Below the pieces are notes generated by a model. It saw only the letters and a program-made list of their open reading frames with translations, was not told where the DNA came from and made no database searches. A stretch of DNA of 64,000 nucleotides, taken from Tranquillimonas alkanivorans (GTDB lineage: Bacteria; Pseudomonadota; Alphaproteobacteria; Rhodobacterales; Rhodobacteraceae). The translations under genes and the position numbers were made by a program. Each line of letters opens with the position of its first letter. Position 1 is the first letter of the stretch. Below, one piece after another: positions 9,292 through 18,814 of the stretch. Where the stretch lies: assembly GCF_900115595.1 (NCBI RefSeq), contig NZ_FOXA01000001.1, positions 124,001 to 188,000 on the forward strand, in the 5' to 3' direction.

Positions 9292-9511
9292 GCGCCCTCC
9301 GTCTCTGGTGGGGCGGATCGTAGGCGTTGCAGTCGGGAGAGGCCACCACGGGTTTAGCGGCAGGCCGCCGGGAGGGGGGAGGGATCGGCGGAGAAGGCAG
9401 CCTGCCTGAACCGTGAGCGGTGCTACAATGACTGCGAAGATAGCATGATTGTTCCCCATTTTTCTCCAAAAGAGCGGAGAAATGCCGAAAGCAGCGGCGA
9501 CCCGCCGGTGC

Positions 9512-10087
9512 TCAGAACAATGTGATGTCGTCCTCTGGCGGCGGCCGCGGGCGGCGCGGCGCCCGTTCGACCGCCTCGACCGCTTGACGTTCGACCAGCA
9601 TCTGCCGCGCTGCGCCGGTGGTGGGGACGAAGCGGATCTTGCGGGCCTGCACGCCGCCGAGGCTGCTGCCGACACACTCAATGCCTTCTTTAGCAAGGAA
9701 ATCCCGTGCGAAAAGGCTGTTGGCCGCGCCGATGTCGGACAATCCGTCGACCATCCGCGCGCCTCCGAACAGCTTGCCCTTGAGGCGGTGGCGGTTCGCC
9801 CCGCGCCGCAGGAGCCCGTTGATCAGAAGCTCCATCGCGTGGGCGCCGTAGCGGACGCTTTGACGCGGATTGTCGCTGCCCGCAGGCAGCAGGAAGTGGT
9901 TCAGCCCGCCGACGCGCGCGACTGGATCGAAAAGGCATGTGGCGACGCAGGAGCCCAGCAGCGTCACCAGCACGTCGCCATCCCGGTCGGAGATGGCGAA
10001 GTCGCCCTGGATGACATTGATTACGGTCTCACTTCTGACGGCGGCCTCGCCGGAGGAACCGCCGGCGGGGCCTGGCTGGCTGGGCAT
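9512..10087 (-). CDS. cheD: Chemoreceptor glutamine deamidase CheD
   Basis: A 191-residue protein of the CheD family, which deamidates specific glutamines in chemoreceptors and in some species binds CheC. The catalytic Cys-His pair is visible as C47 in [14 protein letters not shown] and H64 in GGLNHFLLP. The start at MPSQ is fixed by a near-perfect ribosome site (aggaggtg) 2 bases upstream. The frame extends a further 18 codons without another good site. No other che gene lies nearby (ade and glpK flank it), so its partners must be encoded elsewhere. The C-terminal 25 residues are Pro/Arg-rich and probably disordered. Confidence 0.93.
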   Translation of the reverse strand: MPSQPGPAGGSSGEAAVRSETVINVIQGDFAISDRDGDVLVTLLGSCVATCLFDPVARVGGLNHFLLPAGSDNPRQSVRYGAHAMELLINGLLRRGANRHRLKGKLFGGARMVDGLSDIGAANSLFARDFLAKEGIECVGSSLGGVQARKIRFVPTTGAARQMLVERQAVEAVERAPRRPRPPPEDDITLF

Positions 10088-10182
10088 TGCACCTCCTGTC
10101 GGGGCCGCCGCGACGCGACCCGGGTTGCTTCCGCCCTGCACCTTGCCCCGCCGCGCCTTACCAGAGCGTTAGCGCACCCGTA

Positions 10183-11670
10183 TCAGACCGACATCGTCGC
10201 CTGTACCGCCTTCTGCCAGCGGGCATATCGGGCGTCGCGGGTGGCGGCGTCCATCGACGGTTCGAAACGCCGCTCAAGCCGCCAGGCGCGGGCGAACTCG
10301 TCCTGCTGCGGATAGACGCCCGCGCGCATCCCGGCCAGCCACGCCGCCCCCAGCGCCGTCGTCTCGAGCACCTCGGGCCGGTCGACCGGCGCGCCGATGA
10401 TGTCCGAGAGAAACTGCATCGCCCAGTCGCTGGCGGACATGCCGCCGTCGACGCGCAGCACGCCCTCGCCGTCGGCATCGGTCCAGTCGGCGTGCATTGC
10501 CTCGATCAGGTCGCGGGTCTGGAAGCCCACGCTTTCCAGCGCCGCCTTCGCGAACTCGGCCGGGCCGGAGTTGCGGCTGAGGCCGAAGATCGCGCCCCGG
10601 CACTCGGCGTTCCAGTAGGGCGCGCCGAGGCCGGTGAAGGCGGGAACGAGGATCAGATCCTGCCCCGGATCGGCGGTTTCGGCCAGCGCCTGGCTTTCCG
10701 GCGCCTGCCGGATGATCTTGAGCCCGTCGCGCAGCCACTGGATCACCGCCCCCGCGATGAAGATCGAGCCTTCGAGCGCATAGGTGGGCTTGCCGTCGAG
10801 CTGGTAGGCCACTGTCGTCAGCAGGCGGTTGTTCGACCGTACCGGCGTGTCGCCGGTGTTGAGCAGCGCGAAGCAGCCCGTGCCATAGGTCGACTTGAGC
10901 ATCCCCTTCCCGAAGCAGGCCTGCCCCAGCGTCGCGGCCTGCTGGTCGCCGGCCACGCCCAGGATCGGGATCTCGCGTCCAAACAGGTCGGGGCGGGTCA
11001 TGCCGAAGTCCGAAGCGCAGTCGCGCACCTCGGGCAGCATCTCGACCGGGATGTCGAAGAGGTCGCAGACCGTTCGGCTCCAGCGGTGCTTGTGGATGTC
11101 GTAGAGCAGCGTGCGTGACGCGTTCGAGGCGTCGGTGACGTGGCTTTTGCCGCCGGTGAGCTTCCAGATCAGGAAGGTGTCCACCGTGCCGAAAAGAAGC
11201 TCGCCATTCTTCGCCCGCTCACGGGCGCCTTCGATGCGGTCGAGGATCCATTTCAGCTTCGTGCCCGAGAAATACGGGTCGATCAGCAGCCCGGTGCGGT
11301 CGGTGACCATCTGCTCGTGGCCGGCGTCGCGCAGTTCCTGGCAGATGGCGGCGGTGCGGCGGTCCTGCCAGACGATGGCGTTGTGGATCGGCCGGCCGGT
11401 GTCCTTTTCCCAGACGACGACGGTCTCACGCTGGTTGGTGATACCGATGGCCGCCACGTCCGAGGCGTCGCTGCCGGCCTTCTCGATCGCGGCGCGGCAG
11501 GTGGCGGCGGTGGTGGACCAGAGGTCCGAGGGGGCATGCTCGACCCAGCCGCTTTCGGGGTAGTGCTGGGGAAATTCCTCTTGTGCGGAGGCGGCGACCT
11601 TCATCGCCTCGTCGAACATGATCGCGCGCGTGGACGTGGTGCCCTGATCGATCGCCAGGATGTATGTCAT
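10183..11670 (-). CDS. glpK: Glycerol kinase
   Basis: A 495-residue FGGY-family kinase that phosphorylates glycerol to sn-glycerol 3-phosphate. The N-terminal phosphate-binding motif [11 protein letters not shown], the FGGY signature regions (for example [18 protein letters not shown]) and the ATPase segment [18 protein letters not shown] are all present. Length is standard. It lies 72 bases after glpD on the same strand, so the two form a glycerol-use unit. No glycerol transporter or GlpR-type regulator is seen in the window. Confidence 0.96.
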   Translation of the reverse strand: MTYILAIDQGTTSTRAIMFDEAMKVAASAQEEFPQHYPESGWVEHAPSDLWSTTAATCRAAIEKAGSDASDVAAIGITNQRETVVVWEKDTGRPIHNAIVWQDRRTAAICQELRDAGHEQMVTDRTGLLIDPYFSGTKLKWILDRIEGARERAKNGELLFGTVDTFLIWKLTGGKSHVTDASNASRTLLYDIHKHRWSRTVCDLFDIPVEMLPEVRDCASDFGMTRPDLFGREIPILGVAGDQQAATLGQACFGKGMLKSTYGTGCFALLNTGDTPVRSNNRLLTTVAYQLDGKPTYALEGSIFIAGAVIQWLRDGLKIIRQAPESQALAETADPGQDLILVPAFTGLGAPYWNAECRGAIFGLSRNSGPAEFAKAALESVGFQTRDLIEAMHADWTDADGEGVLRVDGGMSASDWAMQFLSDIIGAPVDRPEVLETTALGAAWLAGMRAGVYPQQDEFARAWRLERRFEPSMDAATRDARYARWQKAVQATMSV

Positions 11671-11742
11671 CTGTCTCTTCCCCCGTTTCGGCCTGCGACC
11701 GGCAGTGAACGCCGTTTCCGCCCCGAATTCAAACGCTTCGCG

Positions 11743-13341
11743 TCATTCTGCCGCCTTGGGCGCCGCGTCCCGGCGGGCCGTCATCCAGGCGTCGAGCGTC
11801 TTCATCTGCTCGGCCGACAGGCGCAGGCCCAGTTTCGACCGGCGCCAAGCCACATCGTCGGCGGTGCGGGCGTATTCATTGTCCATCAGCCACGCGATCT
11901 CGCGCGCGGTGAGGGTTGCGCCGAATGCCTCTCCCATGTCCCCGGCCGTCTTCGCGTCGTGCAGGATAGCGTTTGCATCGGTGCCGTAGGCACGGATCAG
12001 GCGCTTTGCCCAGAAATCGTCGAGGAACGGGTAGTCGCGCTTGAGATCCGCGATCAGGCGGTCGACGCCCTCGACCGGGAAGTCGCCGCCCGGCAGCGGG
12101 ACGCGGGCGGTCCAGTCCCCCTTCATCCCGTCGAAGAACGGGGCGAGCTCGGCCATCGCCCCCTCGGCCAGCTTGCGGTACGTCGTGATCTTGCCGCCGA
12201 AGACGTTGAGCAGCGGCGCACCGCCCGCGTCGTCGATCTTGAGCACGTAGTCACGGGTCGCCGCCGTCGCAGATTTCGAGCCGTCGTTGTAAAGCGGGCG
12301 GACCCCCGAATACGTCCACACAACGTCGTCCTTCGTGATGTCGCGCTTGAGGTAGCTGTTGGCGAAGCCGATCAGGTAATCCCGCTCTTCCGGCGTGCAT
12401 TCCGGCTTCTGCGACGGGTCGGGATGGTCGGCGTCGGTCGTGCCGATCAGGGTGAAGTCGGTCTCGTACGGGATCGCGAAGATGATTCGCCCGTCGGTGC
12501 CCTGGAAGAAGTAGCTCTTGTCGTGGTCGAACAGCTTGCGCGTGACGATGTGGCTGCCGCGGACGAGGCGCACGCCCTCTTTCGACTGCGTGTGCACGGT
12601 GTTGCGGATGATGTCGCCGACCCAAGGGCCGCCCGCATTGACCAGCGCGCGCGCTCGGACCGTGCGCTCCTCTCCGCCGTCGCGGTTGGAGAGGCGGACT
12701 TTCCAGCCGCCCTCGTCCCGCTCGGCCGACAGGACCTTGGTCCGCGTGAGGATGGAGGCGCCGCGTTGCTCGGCGTCGCGGGCGTTGAGCACGACAAGCC
12801 GGGAATCCTCGATCCAGCAGTCGGAGTATTCATAGGCCGTCTCGAACCGGTCCTCGAGCGGCGCACCCACTGGATCCGTCTTCAGGTCTACCGTGCGGGT
12901 GCCGGGCAGGATCTCGCGCCCGCCGAGGTGGTCGTACATGAATAGCCCCAGCCGGATCAGCCAGGCGGGGCGGCGGCCCTTCATCCACGGCATGACAGTG
13001 TTCAGGAGCTTCGAGGTCGGCGTCTCGCCCTCGAACCGCATGTCGGGGTGGTAGGGCAGCACGAAGCGCATGGGCCACGAGATGTGCGGCATGGCGCGCA
13101 GCAGCGTCTCGCGCTCGATCAGCGCCTTCCGGACGAGGTTGACCTCGAAATATTCAAGATATCGGAGGCCGCCGTGAAAAAGCTTGGTTGAGGCGGACGA
13201 GGTCGCCGACGCGAGGTCGTTCATCTCGGCCAGCGTCACCGAAAGCCCCCGCCCCGCCGCGTCGCGGGCTATGCCGGTGCCGTTGATGCCGCCGCCGATC
13301 ACGAAAAGGTCGACGGGCGTATCGTCGCTGGGCTCGGCCAT
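11743..13341 (-). CDS. glpD: FAD-dependent glycerol-3-phosphate dehydrogenase
   Basis: A 532-residue membrane-associated flavoenzyme that oxidises glycerol 3-phosphate to dihydroxyacetone phosphate and feeds the quinone pool. The FAD-binding motif VIGGGINGTGIARDAAGRG lies near the N-terminus and the family segment KLFHGGLRYLEYFE follows. The C-terminal region holds the usual DAO_C domain. The start at MAEPSDD follows a ggagag ribosome site; an upstream in-frame ATG 10 codons earlier is less well supplied. It is the first gene of a glpD-glpK pair. Confidence 0.96.
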   Translation of the reverse strand: MAEPSDDTPVDLFVIGGGINGTGIARDAAGRGLSVTLAEMNDLASATSSASTKLFHGGLRYLEYFEVNLVRKALIERETLLRAMPHISWPMRFVLPYHPDMRFEGETPTSKLLNTVMPWMKGRRPAWLIRLGLFMYDHLGGREILPGTRTVDLKTDPVGAPLEDRFETAYEYSDCWIEDSRLVVLNARDAEQRGASILTRTKVLSAERDEGGWKVRLSNRDGGEERTVRARALVNAGGPWVGDIIRNTVHTQSKEGVRLVRGSHIVTRKLFDHDKSYFFQGTDGRIIFAIPYETDFTLIGTTDADHPDPSQKPECTPEERDYLIGFANSYLKRDITKDDVVWTYSGVRPLYNDGSKSATAATRDYVLKIDDAGGAPLLNVFGGKITTYRKLAEGAMAELAPFFDGMKGDWTARVPLPGGDFPVEGVDRLIADLKRDYPFLDDFWAKRLIRAYGTDANAILHDAKTAGDMGEAFGATLTAREIAWLMDNEYARTADDVAWRRSKLGLRLSAEQMKTLDAWMTARRDAAPKAAE

Positions 13342-13372
13342 GGGTCTCTCCTTCGTCGCGTGACGTGGCAAG

Positions 13373-13399
13373 GATCTATGCCGGCTGCCGCAATGTCAA
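13373..13399 (-). promoter_or_regulatory. Candidate sigma-70 promoter of glpD
   Basis: On the minus strand a consensus -35 TTGACA is followed after 15 bases by TAGATC, about 32 bases before the glpD ATG. The -35 is perfect but the spacer is short, so the exact -10 is uncertain. Confidence 0.4.
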
Positions 13400-13416
13400 A
13401 GGAGGGGCGGAAACGG

Positions 13417-13452
13417 AAAGGCCCGGCACCGTGAACCGGCAACCGGGCCTTC
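13417..13452 (-). terminator. Intrinsic terminator of the tRNA-Leu gene
   Basis: A perfect 9-bp inverted repeat (AAGGCCCGG / CCGGGCCTT), read on the minus strand, begins 8 bases after the tRNA CCA and ends in CTTTCC. Its position directly behind the tRNA and in front of the glpD promoter fits a tRNA terminator. Confidence 0.7.
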
Positions 13453-13458
13453 GAAACT

Positions 13459-13545
13459 TGGTGCGGTCGAGAAGACTCGAACTTCCACGGGTGTTACCCC
13501 ACAGCGACCTCAACGCTGCGCGTCTACCAATTCCGCCACGACCGC
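13459..13545 (-). tRNA. tRNA-Leu (anticodon GAG)
   Basis: An 87-base class II tRNA on the minus strand. The acceptor stem GCGGTCG pairs with CGACCGC, followed by A and an encoded CCA. The D-arm, the anticodon arm CAGCG-TTGAGGT-CGCTG (anticodon GAG), a long variable arm and the T-loop TTCGAGT are all visible. The long variable arm with this anticodon identifies leucine; it should read CUC and CUU codons. Confidence 0.96.
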
Positions 13546-13564
13546 ATATCCGTGACTGCGGCGC

Positions 13565-13593
13565 CTTCTAGCGAATGCCGCAGAGGATGTGAA
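13565..13593 (-). promoter_or_regulatory. Candidate promoter of tRNA-Leu
   Basis: Minus-strand TTCACA and TAGAAG hexamers are separated by exactly 17 bases, and the -10 lies 19 bases upstream of the mature tRNA 5' end, a typical tRNA leader distance. Confidence 0.45.
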
Positions 13594-13654
13594 GCGCCTT
13601 TTTTCGCCCCGGGCGCATCAGCGCGCCGCGGGGCCAAGTTCCGTCGCGTCCGCC

Positions 13655-15001
13655 CTACTGGCTGATCGAGAAGGTCGGAAGCGACGCCTTCTGCGGAGTT
13701 TCGGGCTGAGTCAGCGCGGCGTCCGCCCCACCGCCTAGGCCGGTCACCGCGGCGCGGATCAGGTCGGCGCGCTCGGGCTGGCCGGGTGCAAACACGGCGG
13801 TCGTGCCGGTGGACAGGCCGTCGGCGTACCAGTCCATCGCCAGGTCCGTGCGCCGGGTGGCGCCGAAGCCCTGCGACAGGTGATGGCCCAGAAGCTCGCT
13901 GTAGCCACGCTCGCCCAGCGTGACGAGAATCAGGGCAGAGCCGAGCGCCACGTCCAGGTCGTCGGTGCGGTATCCAACCGAAAGGCAGACCTTCGCCGTC
14001 GCGGCGAGGTCCTGCGTCGACAGGCCCGATCCCAAGACGAAGGACGACACGTCGCGCACGACTTCGGGCCGCTCCTTCACCGAGACGGCCGAGACGTGAG
14101 GGCGCATTTGTGCCCCGTAGGCGGCGCAATGCTCGGCGATCTGCGCGTCGGTGGCGGGAAGGCCCGCCGCCAGTTCCTCACCCGCGGCGATGGCGTAGGT
14201 CCGGGCGAGGCAGAACTGTTCGTTCAGCGCCTGGTCGGGGTCGTTCATCGAGGCGAGCGTCATGAACCCGCCGTTGGAGCTGGTCAGCAGGCTGACCTTG
14301 TTGCAGTGCGACGCGAGCGAGGCTTCCGTCGTGGCGCCGCCGAAGAGGTTGGGCAGGCCGGCCGGTGCATCCTCCTCCACCTCGGGCGCGGCGGTCGAAG
14401 CCGCGGCGGCGGTGACGGTGGTGGTCGTCGTCGTGGTCGTGGCGGCCGGGGGCGCGACCGGAGCGGCCGTGACGACGGCCTGGGGCGCGGGCACCGGCGC
14501 CGCGGCCATGGTCGTCGCGGGGACGCCCGCCATCTCGGCACGCCAGGTCCTGAGAAGTCCGCGCGTGCCGTCCGGGTTCGACGCGATAAGCTGGTGGACC
14601 ATGGGGCCCGCCGCCTGGGCACGGTGGTACGAATCGACCAGCAGATCCTGTTCGAACGGCGTGAGCTGACCGGTCGTCGGATAGCCCATGTACGCCTGGT
14701 AACGCGAGATCGCCGCCCGGGAGTTGCCGCCAAGCTGGCCGTCCACCGTGCCGGCGTTGAACCCGAAGTAGTTCAGCGAGGTCTGGATCTGGCGGCCTTC
14801 ATGCGTCGCCGGAATGCGCGGGCGCTTGACCACGGTCCGCGTGCGCACCTGCCGCCGCGGCTGGTTCTTGGCTACGTTGTTGAAGATGGCGCCGGCGATG
14901 GCGCCCGCCACGAAGTCGCCTGCGTCGGCCGAGACGCGCGTGGCCGGCGCAAGCGCGATGGCCGCCGCGGCCGCGATGGTGAGGTAATGACTTTTTCCCA
15001 T
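13655..15001 (-). CDS. Exported peptidoglycan-binding-domain protein
   Basis: A 448-residue exported protein with a signal peptide (residues 1-25, cut near VSADA), a glycine-zipper-like segment (GDFVAGAIAGAIFNNVAKN) and a PG_binding_1-like domain at about residues 65-115 containing GFNAGTVDGQLGGNSRAAISRY. A low-complexity Ala/Pro/Thr region with a run of threonines (about 195-215) links to a C-terminal helical half that has no motif I recognise. It probably acts at the cell wall. The gene is single, with the tRNA downstream and lipB divergent. Catalytic residues are not evident, so no enzymatic role is proposed. Confidence 0.75.
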   Translation of the reverse strand: MGKSHYLTIAAAAAIALAPATRVSADAGDFVAGAIAGAIFNNVAKNQPRRQVRTRTVVKRPRIPATHEGRQIQTSLNYFGFNAGTVDGQLGGNSRAAISRYQAYMGYPTTGQLTPFEQDLLVDSYHRAQAAGPMVHQLIASNPDGTRGLLRTWRAEMAGVPATTMAAAPVPAPQAVVTAAPVAPPAATTTTTTTTVTAAAASTAAPEVEEDAPAGLPNLFGGATTEASLASHCNKVSLLTSSNGGFMTLASMNDPDQALNEQFCLARTYAIAAGEELAAGLPATDAQIAEHCAAYGAQMRPHVSAVSVKERPEVVRDVSSFVLGSGLSTQDLAATAKVCLSVGYRTDDLDVALGSALILVTLGERGYSELLGHHLSQGFGATRRTDLAMDWYADGLSTGTTAVFAPGQPERADLIRAAVTGLGGGADAALTQPETPQKASLPTFSISQ

Positions 15002-15098
15002 GGTCGACTCCGTCTACTGCATTCGTTACCGCGCGCAGGGTAGCACGAACTGACGTTGAGGCATTGCACTTTTTACGTGCAAAGCGACAGGAGGTGAC

Positions 15099-15749
15099 AT
15101 GGTGGAGTGGATCGTTTCGGAGGCACCCGTGCCCTACGAGCAGGCGCTGGAGCGGATGGAGGCCATCGCCAAAGGCATTCGCGCCGGCACCGCGCCCGAG
15201 ACGATCTGGCTGCTCGAGCATCCGCCGCTCTATACCGCCGGGACCAGCGCTCGGCGCGAGGACCTGACTGACCCCGGCCGGTTCCCGGTGCACGAGACCC
15301 GGCGTGGCGGGCAGTACACCTATCACGGTCCGGGCCAGCGCGTGGCGTATGTCATGCTGGACGTGGCCGCGCGGGGGCGCGACGTGCGCAAGTTCGTGCA
15401 CGACATGGAGCGGTGGGTGATCGCCGCGCTCGACCGCTTCAACGTGACGGGCGAGATCCGCGAGGGCCGGGTCGGCGTCTGGGTCGCGCGCCCCGACAAG
15501 CCGCCGATGCCCGACGGCAATCCGCGGGAGGACAAGATCGCCGCAATCGGCGTACGGCTCAGGCGCTGGGTCAGCTTCCACGGGCTCGCCATCAACGTCG
15601 AACCCGACCTGAGCCACTTCGACGGGATCGTGCCCTGCGGCATCCGCGAACATGGGGTGACGAGCCTGGTGGACCTCGGCCTCCCGGTGACGATGTCCGA
15701 TCTCGACGTGGCGCTGCGCCAGACGTTCGACGAGATCTTCGAGGGCTGA
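15099..15749 (+). CDS. lipB: Octanoyltransferase LipB
   Basis: A 216-residue enzyme that transfers octanoyl from acyl carrier protein to lipoyl domains, the first step of lipoate synthesis. Family motifs visible are the [13 protein letters not shown] segment, the catalytic lysine in [11 protein letters not shown] and the catalytic cysteine in IVPCGI. The start is fixed by a strong aggaggtg ribosome site. The Pro-rich insert before the catalytic lysine ([12 protein letters not shown]) is common in alphaproteobacterial LipB. lipA is not in the window. Confidence 0.96.
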   Translation: MVEWIVSEAPVPYEQALERMEAIAKGIRAGTAPETIWLLEHPPLYTAGTSARREDLTDPGRFPVHETRRGGQYTYHGPGQRVAYVMLDVAARGRDVRKFVHDMERWVIAALDRFNVTGEIREGRVGVWVARPDKPPMPDGNPREDKIAAIGVRLRRWVSFHGLAINVEPDLSHFDGIVPCGIREHGVTSLVDLGLPVTMSDLDVALRQTFDEIFEG

Positions 15750-15815
15750 CGCCGGGCCGGGCCGGAAAAGCGGTCGGGCGCGGCATTTTTTCCACGCCTG
15801 CGGCGGTCTGCAACA

Positions 15816-15844
15816 TTGCTCCCGGCGGGGGGCGCTTTTATGAC
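15816..15844 (+). promoter_or_regulatory. Candidate promoter of ctaD
   Basis: TTGCTC and TATGAC hexamers lie 17 bases apart, 69 bases before the ctaD ATG. The -10 overlaps the FNR-like palindrome listed next. Confidence 0.45.
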
Positions 15845-15853
15845 ATGGATCAA
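15840..15853 (+). promoter_or_regulatory. Candidate FNR/FnrL-type operator overlapping the ctaD promoter
   Basis: ATGAC-ATGG-ATCAA matches the FNR-family consensus TTGAY-N4-RTCAA at all specified positions except the first. It overlaps the proposed -10 and start point, where binding would repress. Repression of the aa3-type oxidase at low oxygen is known in Rhodobacter relatives, which makes this plausible, but the site is called by eye only. Confidence 0.4.
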
Positions 15854-15912
15854 ATTCCGCCCGCCGAGTCCGGCCAAGGCGGGCCAATAGCAACGGAACC
15901 AGGAGGCGACGC

Positions 15913-17586
15913 ATGGCTGACGCAGCCGTACACGGCCATGGGGAACACGACGAGCGGGGCTTCTTCACCCGCTGGTTCATGTCCACCAACCACAAAGACA
16001 TCGGTATTCTGTACCTCTTCACGGCGGGTCTCGTCGGCTTCATCTCGGTAGCCTTCACCGTCTACATGCGCCTCGAGCTCATGGACCCGGGCGTGCAGTT
16101 CATGTGCCAGGAAGGCGCGCGCCTGATCCCGGCCGCGGTCGAGGACTGCACCCCGAACGGCCACCTGTGGAACGTCCTGATCACCGCGCACGGCATCCTG
16201 ATGATGTTCTTCGTGGTGATCCCGGCGCTCTTTGGCGGCTTCGGCAACTACTTCATGCCGCTGCAGATCGGTGCGCCGGACATGGCGTTCCCGCGCCTGA
16301 ACAACCTGTCCTACTGGCTGTTCGTGGCGGGCAGCGCGCTTGCCGTCGCTTCGGTCTTCGCGCCGGGCGGCAACGGCCAGACCGGTTCGGGCATCGGCTG
16401 GGTGCTCTATCCGCCGCTGTCGACGTCCGAGGCCGGGTACTCCACCGACCTCGCCATCTTCGCGGTGCACGTGTCGGGTGCGTCGTCGATCCTGGGCGCG
16501 ATCAACATCATCACCACGTTCCTCAACATGCGCGCGCCGGGCATGACCCTGTTCAAGGTGCCGCTGTTCGCGTGGTCGGTGTTCGTCACCGCCTGGCTGA
16601 TCCTTCTGGCCCTGCCCGTGCTGGCCGGCGCGATCACCATGCTGCTGACCGACCGGAACTTCGGCACGACCTTCTTCCAGCCCGCCGGCGGCGGTGACCC
16701 GGTGCTCTATCAGCACATCCTGTGGTTCTTCGGGCACCCGGAAGTGTACATCGTGATCCTGCCGGGCTTCGGCATCATCAGCCACGTCATCGCGACGTTC
16801 TCGCGCAAGCCCATCTTCGGCTACCTGCCGATGGTCTGGGCGCTGATCGCGATCGGCGTGCTGGGCTTCGTCGTGTGGGCGCACCACATGTACACCGTAG
16901 GCATGTCGCTCACCCAGCAGTCGTACTTCATGCTGGCCACGATGGTCATCGCGGTGCCCACCGGCATCAAGATCTTCTCGTGGATCGCGACGATGTGGGG
17001 CGGGTCGGTCGAGCTCAAGACCCCGATGCTGTGGGCCTTCGGCTTCCTGTTCCTGTTCACCATCGGCGGCGTGACCGGCATCGTGCTCAGCCAGGCGGGC
17101 ATCGACCGGGCCTATCACGACACCTACTACGTGGTCGCGCACTTCCACTACGTGATGTCGCTGGGCGCCGTCTTCGCCATCTTCGCGGGTATCTACTTCT
17201 ACTTCCCGAAGATGACGGGGAAGATGTACCCGGAATGGGTCGGCAAGGTGCACTTCTGGACCTTCTTCATCGGGGCCAACCTGACCTTCTTCCCGCAGCA
17301 CTTCCTGGGCCGCCAGGGCATGCCGCGCCGGTACATCGACTACCCGGACGCCTACGCGCTGTGGAACGAGGTTTCGTCCTGGGGGGCCTTCCTGTCCTTC
17401 GCGTCGTTCATCTTCTTCATCGTGATGATCTTCTACGCGATCTTCCGCGGCGCGCCGTCGCCGGCGGCGAACCCGTGGAACGAGCATGCGGACACGCTGG
17501 AGTGGACCCTGCCCTCGCCGCCGCCGGAGCACACGTTCGAGACGCTCCCCAAGCCGAGCGACTGGGAACGCGGCCACGCGCACTGA
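15913..17586 (+). CDS. ctaD: Cytochrome c oxidase (aa3-type) subunit I
   Basis: A 557-residue, 12-helix heme-copper oxidase subunit that reduces oxygen and pumps protons. Diagnostic segments are [12 protein letters not shown] near the N-terminus, [15 protein letters not shown] (Cu-B His with the cross-linked His-Tyr), HHMYTVG (the two other Cu-B histidines) and [17 protein letters not shown] (heme a and a3 ligands). The gene starts at an ATG behind an aggaggcg site. Subunits II and III are not adjacent, the common arrangement in Rhodobacterales where ctaD is transcribed separately. Confidence 0.98.
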   Translation: MADAAVHGHGEHDERGFFTRWFMSTNHKDIGILYLFTAGLVGFISVAFTVYMRLELMDPGVQFMCQEGARLIPAAVEDCTPNGHLWNVLITAHGILMMFFVVIPALFGGFGNYFMPLQIGAPDMAFPRLNNLSYWLFVAGSALAVASVFAPGGNGQTGSGIGWVLYPPLSTSEAGYSTDLAIFAVHVSGASSILGAINIITTFLNMRAPGMTLFKVPLFAWSVFVTAWLILLALPVLAGAITMLLTDRNFGTTFFQPAGGGDPVLYQHILWFFGHPEVYIVILPGFGIISHVIATFSRKPIFGYLPMVWALIAIGVLGFVVWAHHMYTVGMSLTQQSYFMLATMVIAVPTGIKIFSWIATMWGGSVELKTPMLWAFGFLFLFTIGGVTGIVLSQAGIDRAYHDTYYVVAHFHYVMSLGAVFAIFAGIYFYFPKMTGKMYPEWVGKVHFWTFFIGANLTFFPQHFLGRQGMPRRYIDYPDAYALWNEVSSWGAFLSFASFIFFIVMIFYAIFRGAPSPAANPWNEHADTLEWTLPSPPPEHTFETLPKPSDWERGHAH

Positions 17587-17594
17587 GGCGGCGG

Positions 17595-18128
17595 ATGCCC
17601 CTGAACTGGATCAAGAAAACAGAAGGGGCCCCGGTAGACGCCGGGGCCTTTTCGCATGCGGCGGGCGTGCCGGTGGCGCACCTCGAGCTCTGGCCGCACC
17701 GGTCCCTTCCGCCCAAGGGCTTCGCCGGCGTCATGCTGGCCGCGTTCGCGCTGATCCTGGTGCCGCTGTTTCCGCTTCTGGGCACGCCGGTGGCCTGGGG
17801 GCTCCTGCCCTTCCTGATGGGGGCGATCTGGCTGCTGTGGGCGGGCCTGCGCCGCAGCTACCGCGATGGTGAGCTGTCCGAGGAGCTGACGCTCTGGTCC
17901 GACCGGATCGAGGTGCGGCGCACTAACCCGCGCGGCCCGGCGCAGGAATGGCACGCGAACCCGTACTGGGTGCGCGTGACGATGCATGAAAAGGGCGGCC
18001 CGGTTGAGAACTACGTGACGCTCAGCGGCGACGGTCGCGAGGTTGAGCTTGGCGCGTTCCTCAGCCCCGAGGAGCGGACGGAGCTATACGACGACCTGAG
18101 CGAGATGCTGTCCCGCGTCGCCGCCTGA
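17595..18128 (+). CDS. DUF2244 family membrane protein downstream of ctaD
   Basis: A 177-residue protein beginning 8 bases after the ctaD stop. Two adjacent hydrophobic helices (about residues 44-63 and 67-86) lie between an N-terminal cytoplasmic stretch with LELWPHRSLPPKGF and a soluble C-terminal half with LTLWSDRIEVRRTNP and EELGAFLSPEER-like segments, the layout of DUF2244 proteins. The family has no firmly assigned function; its position suggests a link to cytochrome oxidase, which is inference. The family assignment is from memory of these motifs. Confidence 0.8.
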   Translation: MPLNWIKKTEGAPVDAGAFSHAAGVPVAHLELWPHRSLPPKGFAGVMLAAFALILVPLFPLLGTPVAWGLLPFLMGAIWLLWAGLRRSYRDGELSEELTLWSDRIEVRRTNPRGPAQEWHANPYWVRVTMHEKGGPVENYVTLSGDGREVELGAFLSPEERTELYDDLSEMLSRVAA

Positions 18129-18170
18129 CCCCGCCCCAAGCATCCGGCGACCCGTGGCCGCGGCACGTGG

Positions 18171-18629
18171 TCAGCCCAGCCGGGCCTTCACCTTCGGGCC
18201 CACGGCGCCGAAATCCATCTGCCCGGTATAGCGGCTTTTCAACGCGCCCATCACCCGGCCCATGTCGCGGATCGAGCCCGCGCCGGTCTCGGCGATGGCG
18301 CGATCGACGGCGCGATCGACCTCCTCGTCCGAAAGCTTGCGCGGCAGGAAATCCTCGATCACCGCGATTTCCTCGCGCTCGCGGTCCGCAAGCTCCAGCC
18401 GCCCGCCCTCTTCATAGGCGCGGGCGCTTTCCTGGCGCTGCTTGACCATCTTCCCGAGGATCTGAAGCACCTCGGCATCACCGACGCCGCCTTCCTCGCC
18501 CTCGCTGCGCGAGGCGATGTCGCGATCCTTTATGGCGGCGTTGATCAGCCGCAGCGTCGAAAGCCGCTGAGCGTCCTTCTGGCGCATCGCGTCCTTCAGC
18601 GCCTGGTTAATGCGCGTCTTCATGTCCAT
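18171..18629 (-). CDS. GatB/YqeY domain protein
   Basis: A 152-residue helical protein of the YqeY family, related to the C-terminal tRNA-binding domain of GatB. Characteristic segments are the N-terminal KTRINQALKDAMRQKDAQRLSTLRL and the EDFLPRKLSDEE loop. Its role is not settled; it may assist tRNA-dependent amidation. The start at MDMKTR is preferred because ggagag lies just upstream; an earlier in-frame ATG 7 codons upstream lacks one. It is divergent from carA. Confidence 0.9.
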   Translation of the reverse strand: MDMKTRINQALKDAMRQKDAQRLSTLRLINAAIKDRDIASRSEGEEGGVGDAEVLQILGKMVKQRQESARAYEEGGRLELADREREEIAVIEDFLPRKLSDEEVDRAVDRAIAETGAGSIRDMGRVMGALKSRYTGQMDFGAVGPKVKARLG

Positions 18630-18664
18630 CGCACTCTCCGCTGCGGGCATTGTTCAAGGCGAGT

Positions 18665-18693
18665 CACTTAGCCCAAGGTCGCCGCCGGAACAA
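18665..18693 (-). promoter_or_regulatory. Candidate promoter of the yqeY-like gene
   Basis: Minus-strand TTGTTC and TAAGTG hexamers with a 17-base spacer, 36 bases before the start codon. Confidence 0.35.
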
Positions 18694-18751
18694 CAGACCA
18701 CCGCGCGCGCCGATTCGCCCCGGCCGCGACCGGACATTCCCCGGGCAGCTA

Positions 18752-18780
18752 TTGACCCGCCGGGGGACGCTCTTTACCTA
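18752..18780 (+). promoter_or_regulatory. Candidate sigma-70 promoter of carA
   Basis: TTGACC and TACCTA hexamers with an exact 17-base spacer, 34 bases before the carA ATG. This is one of the best promoter matches in the window. Confidence 0.6.
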
Positions 18781-18814
18781 AGCGCAGATTTGCGCCCAGA
18801 GACGGAGACGTGTC

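Noticed and set aside
9456-9490. Hairpin TTTCTCC/GGAGAAA after cheD as a terminator
   Set aside because: The stem is only 7 bp and AT-mixed, and on the minus strand no U-run follows directly; evidence too weak to list.
14380-14470. Tandem DNA repeat in the peptidoglycan-binding protein gene
   Set aside because: The run of gtc/gtg codons encodes a poly-Thr/Ala linker in frame; it is protein low complexity and gives no sign of a mobile or array repeat.
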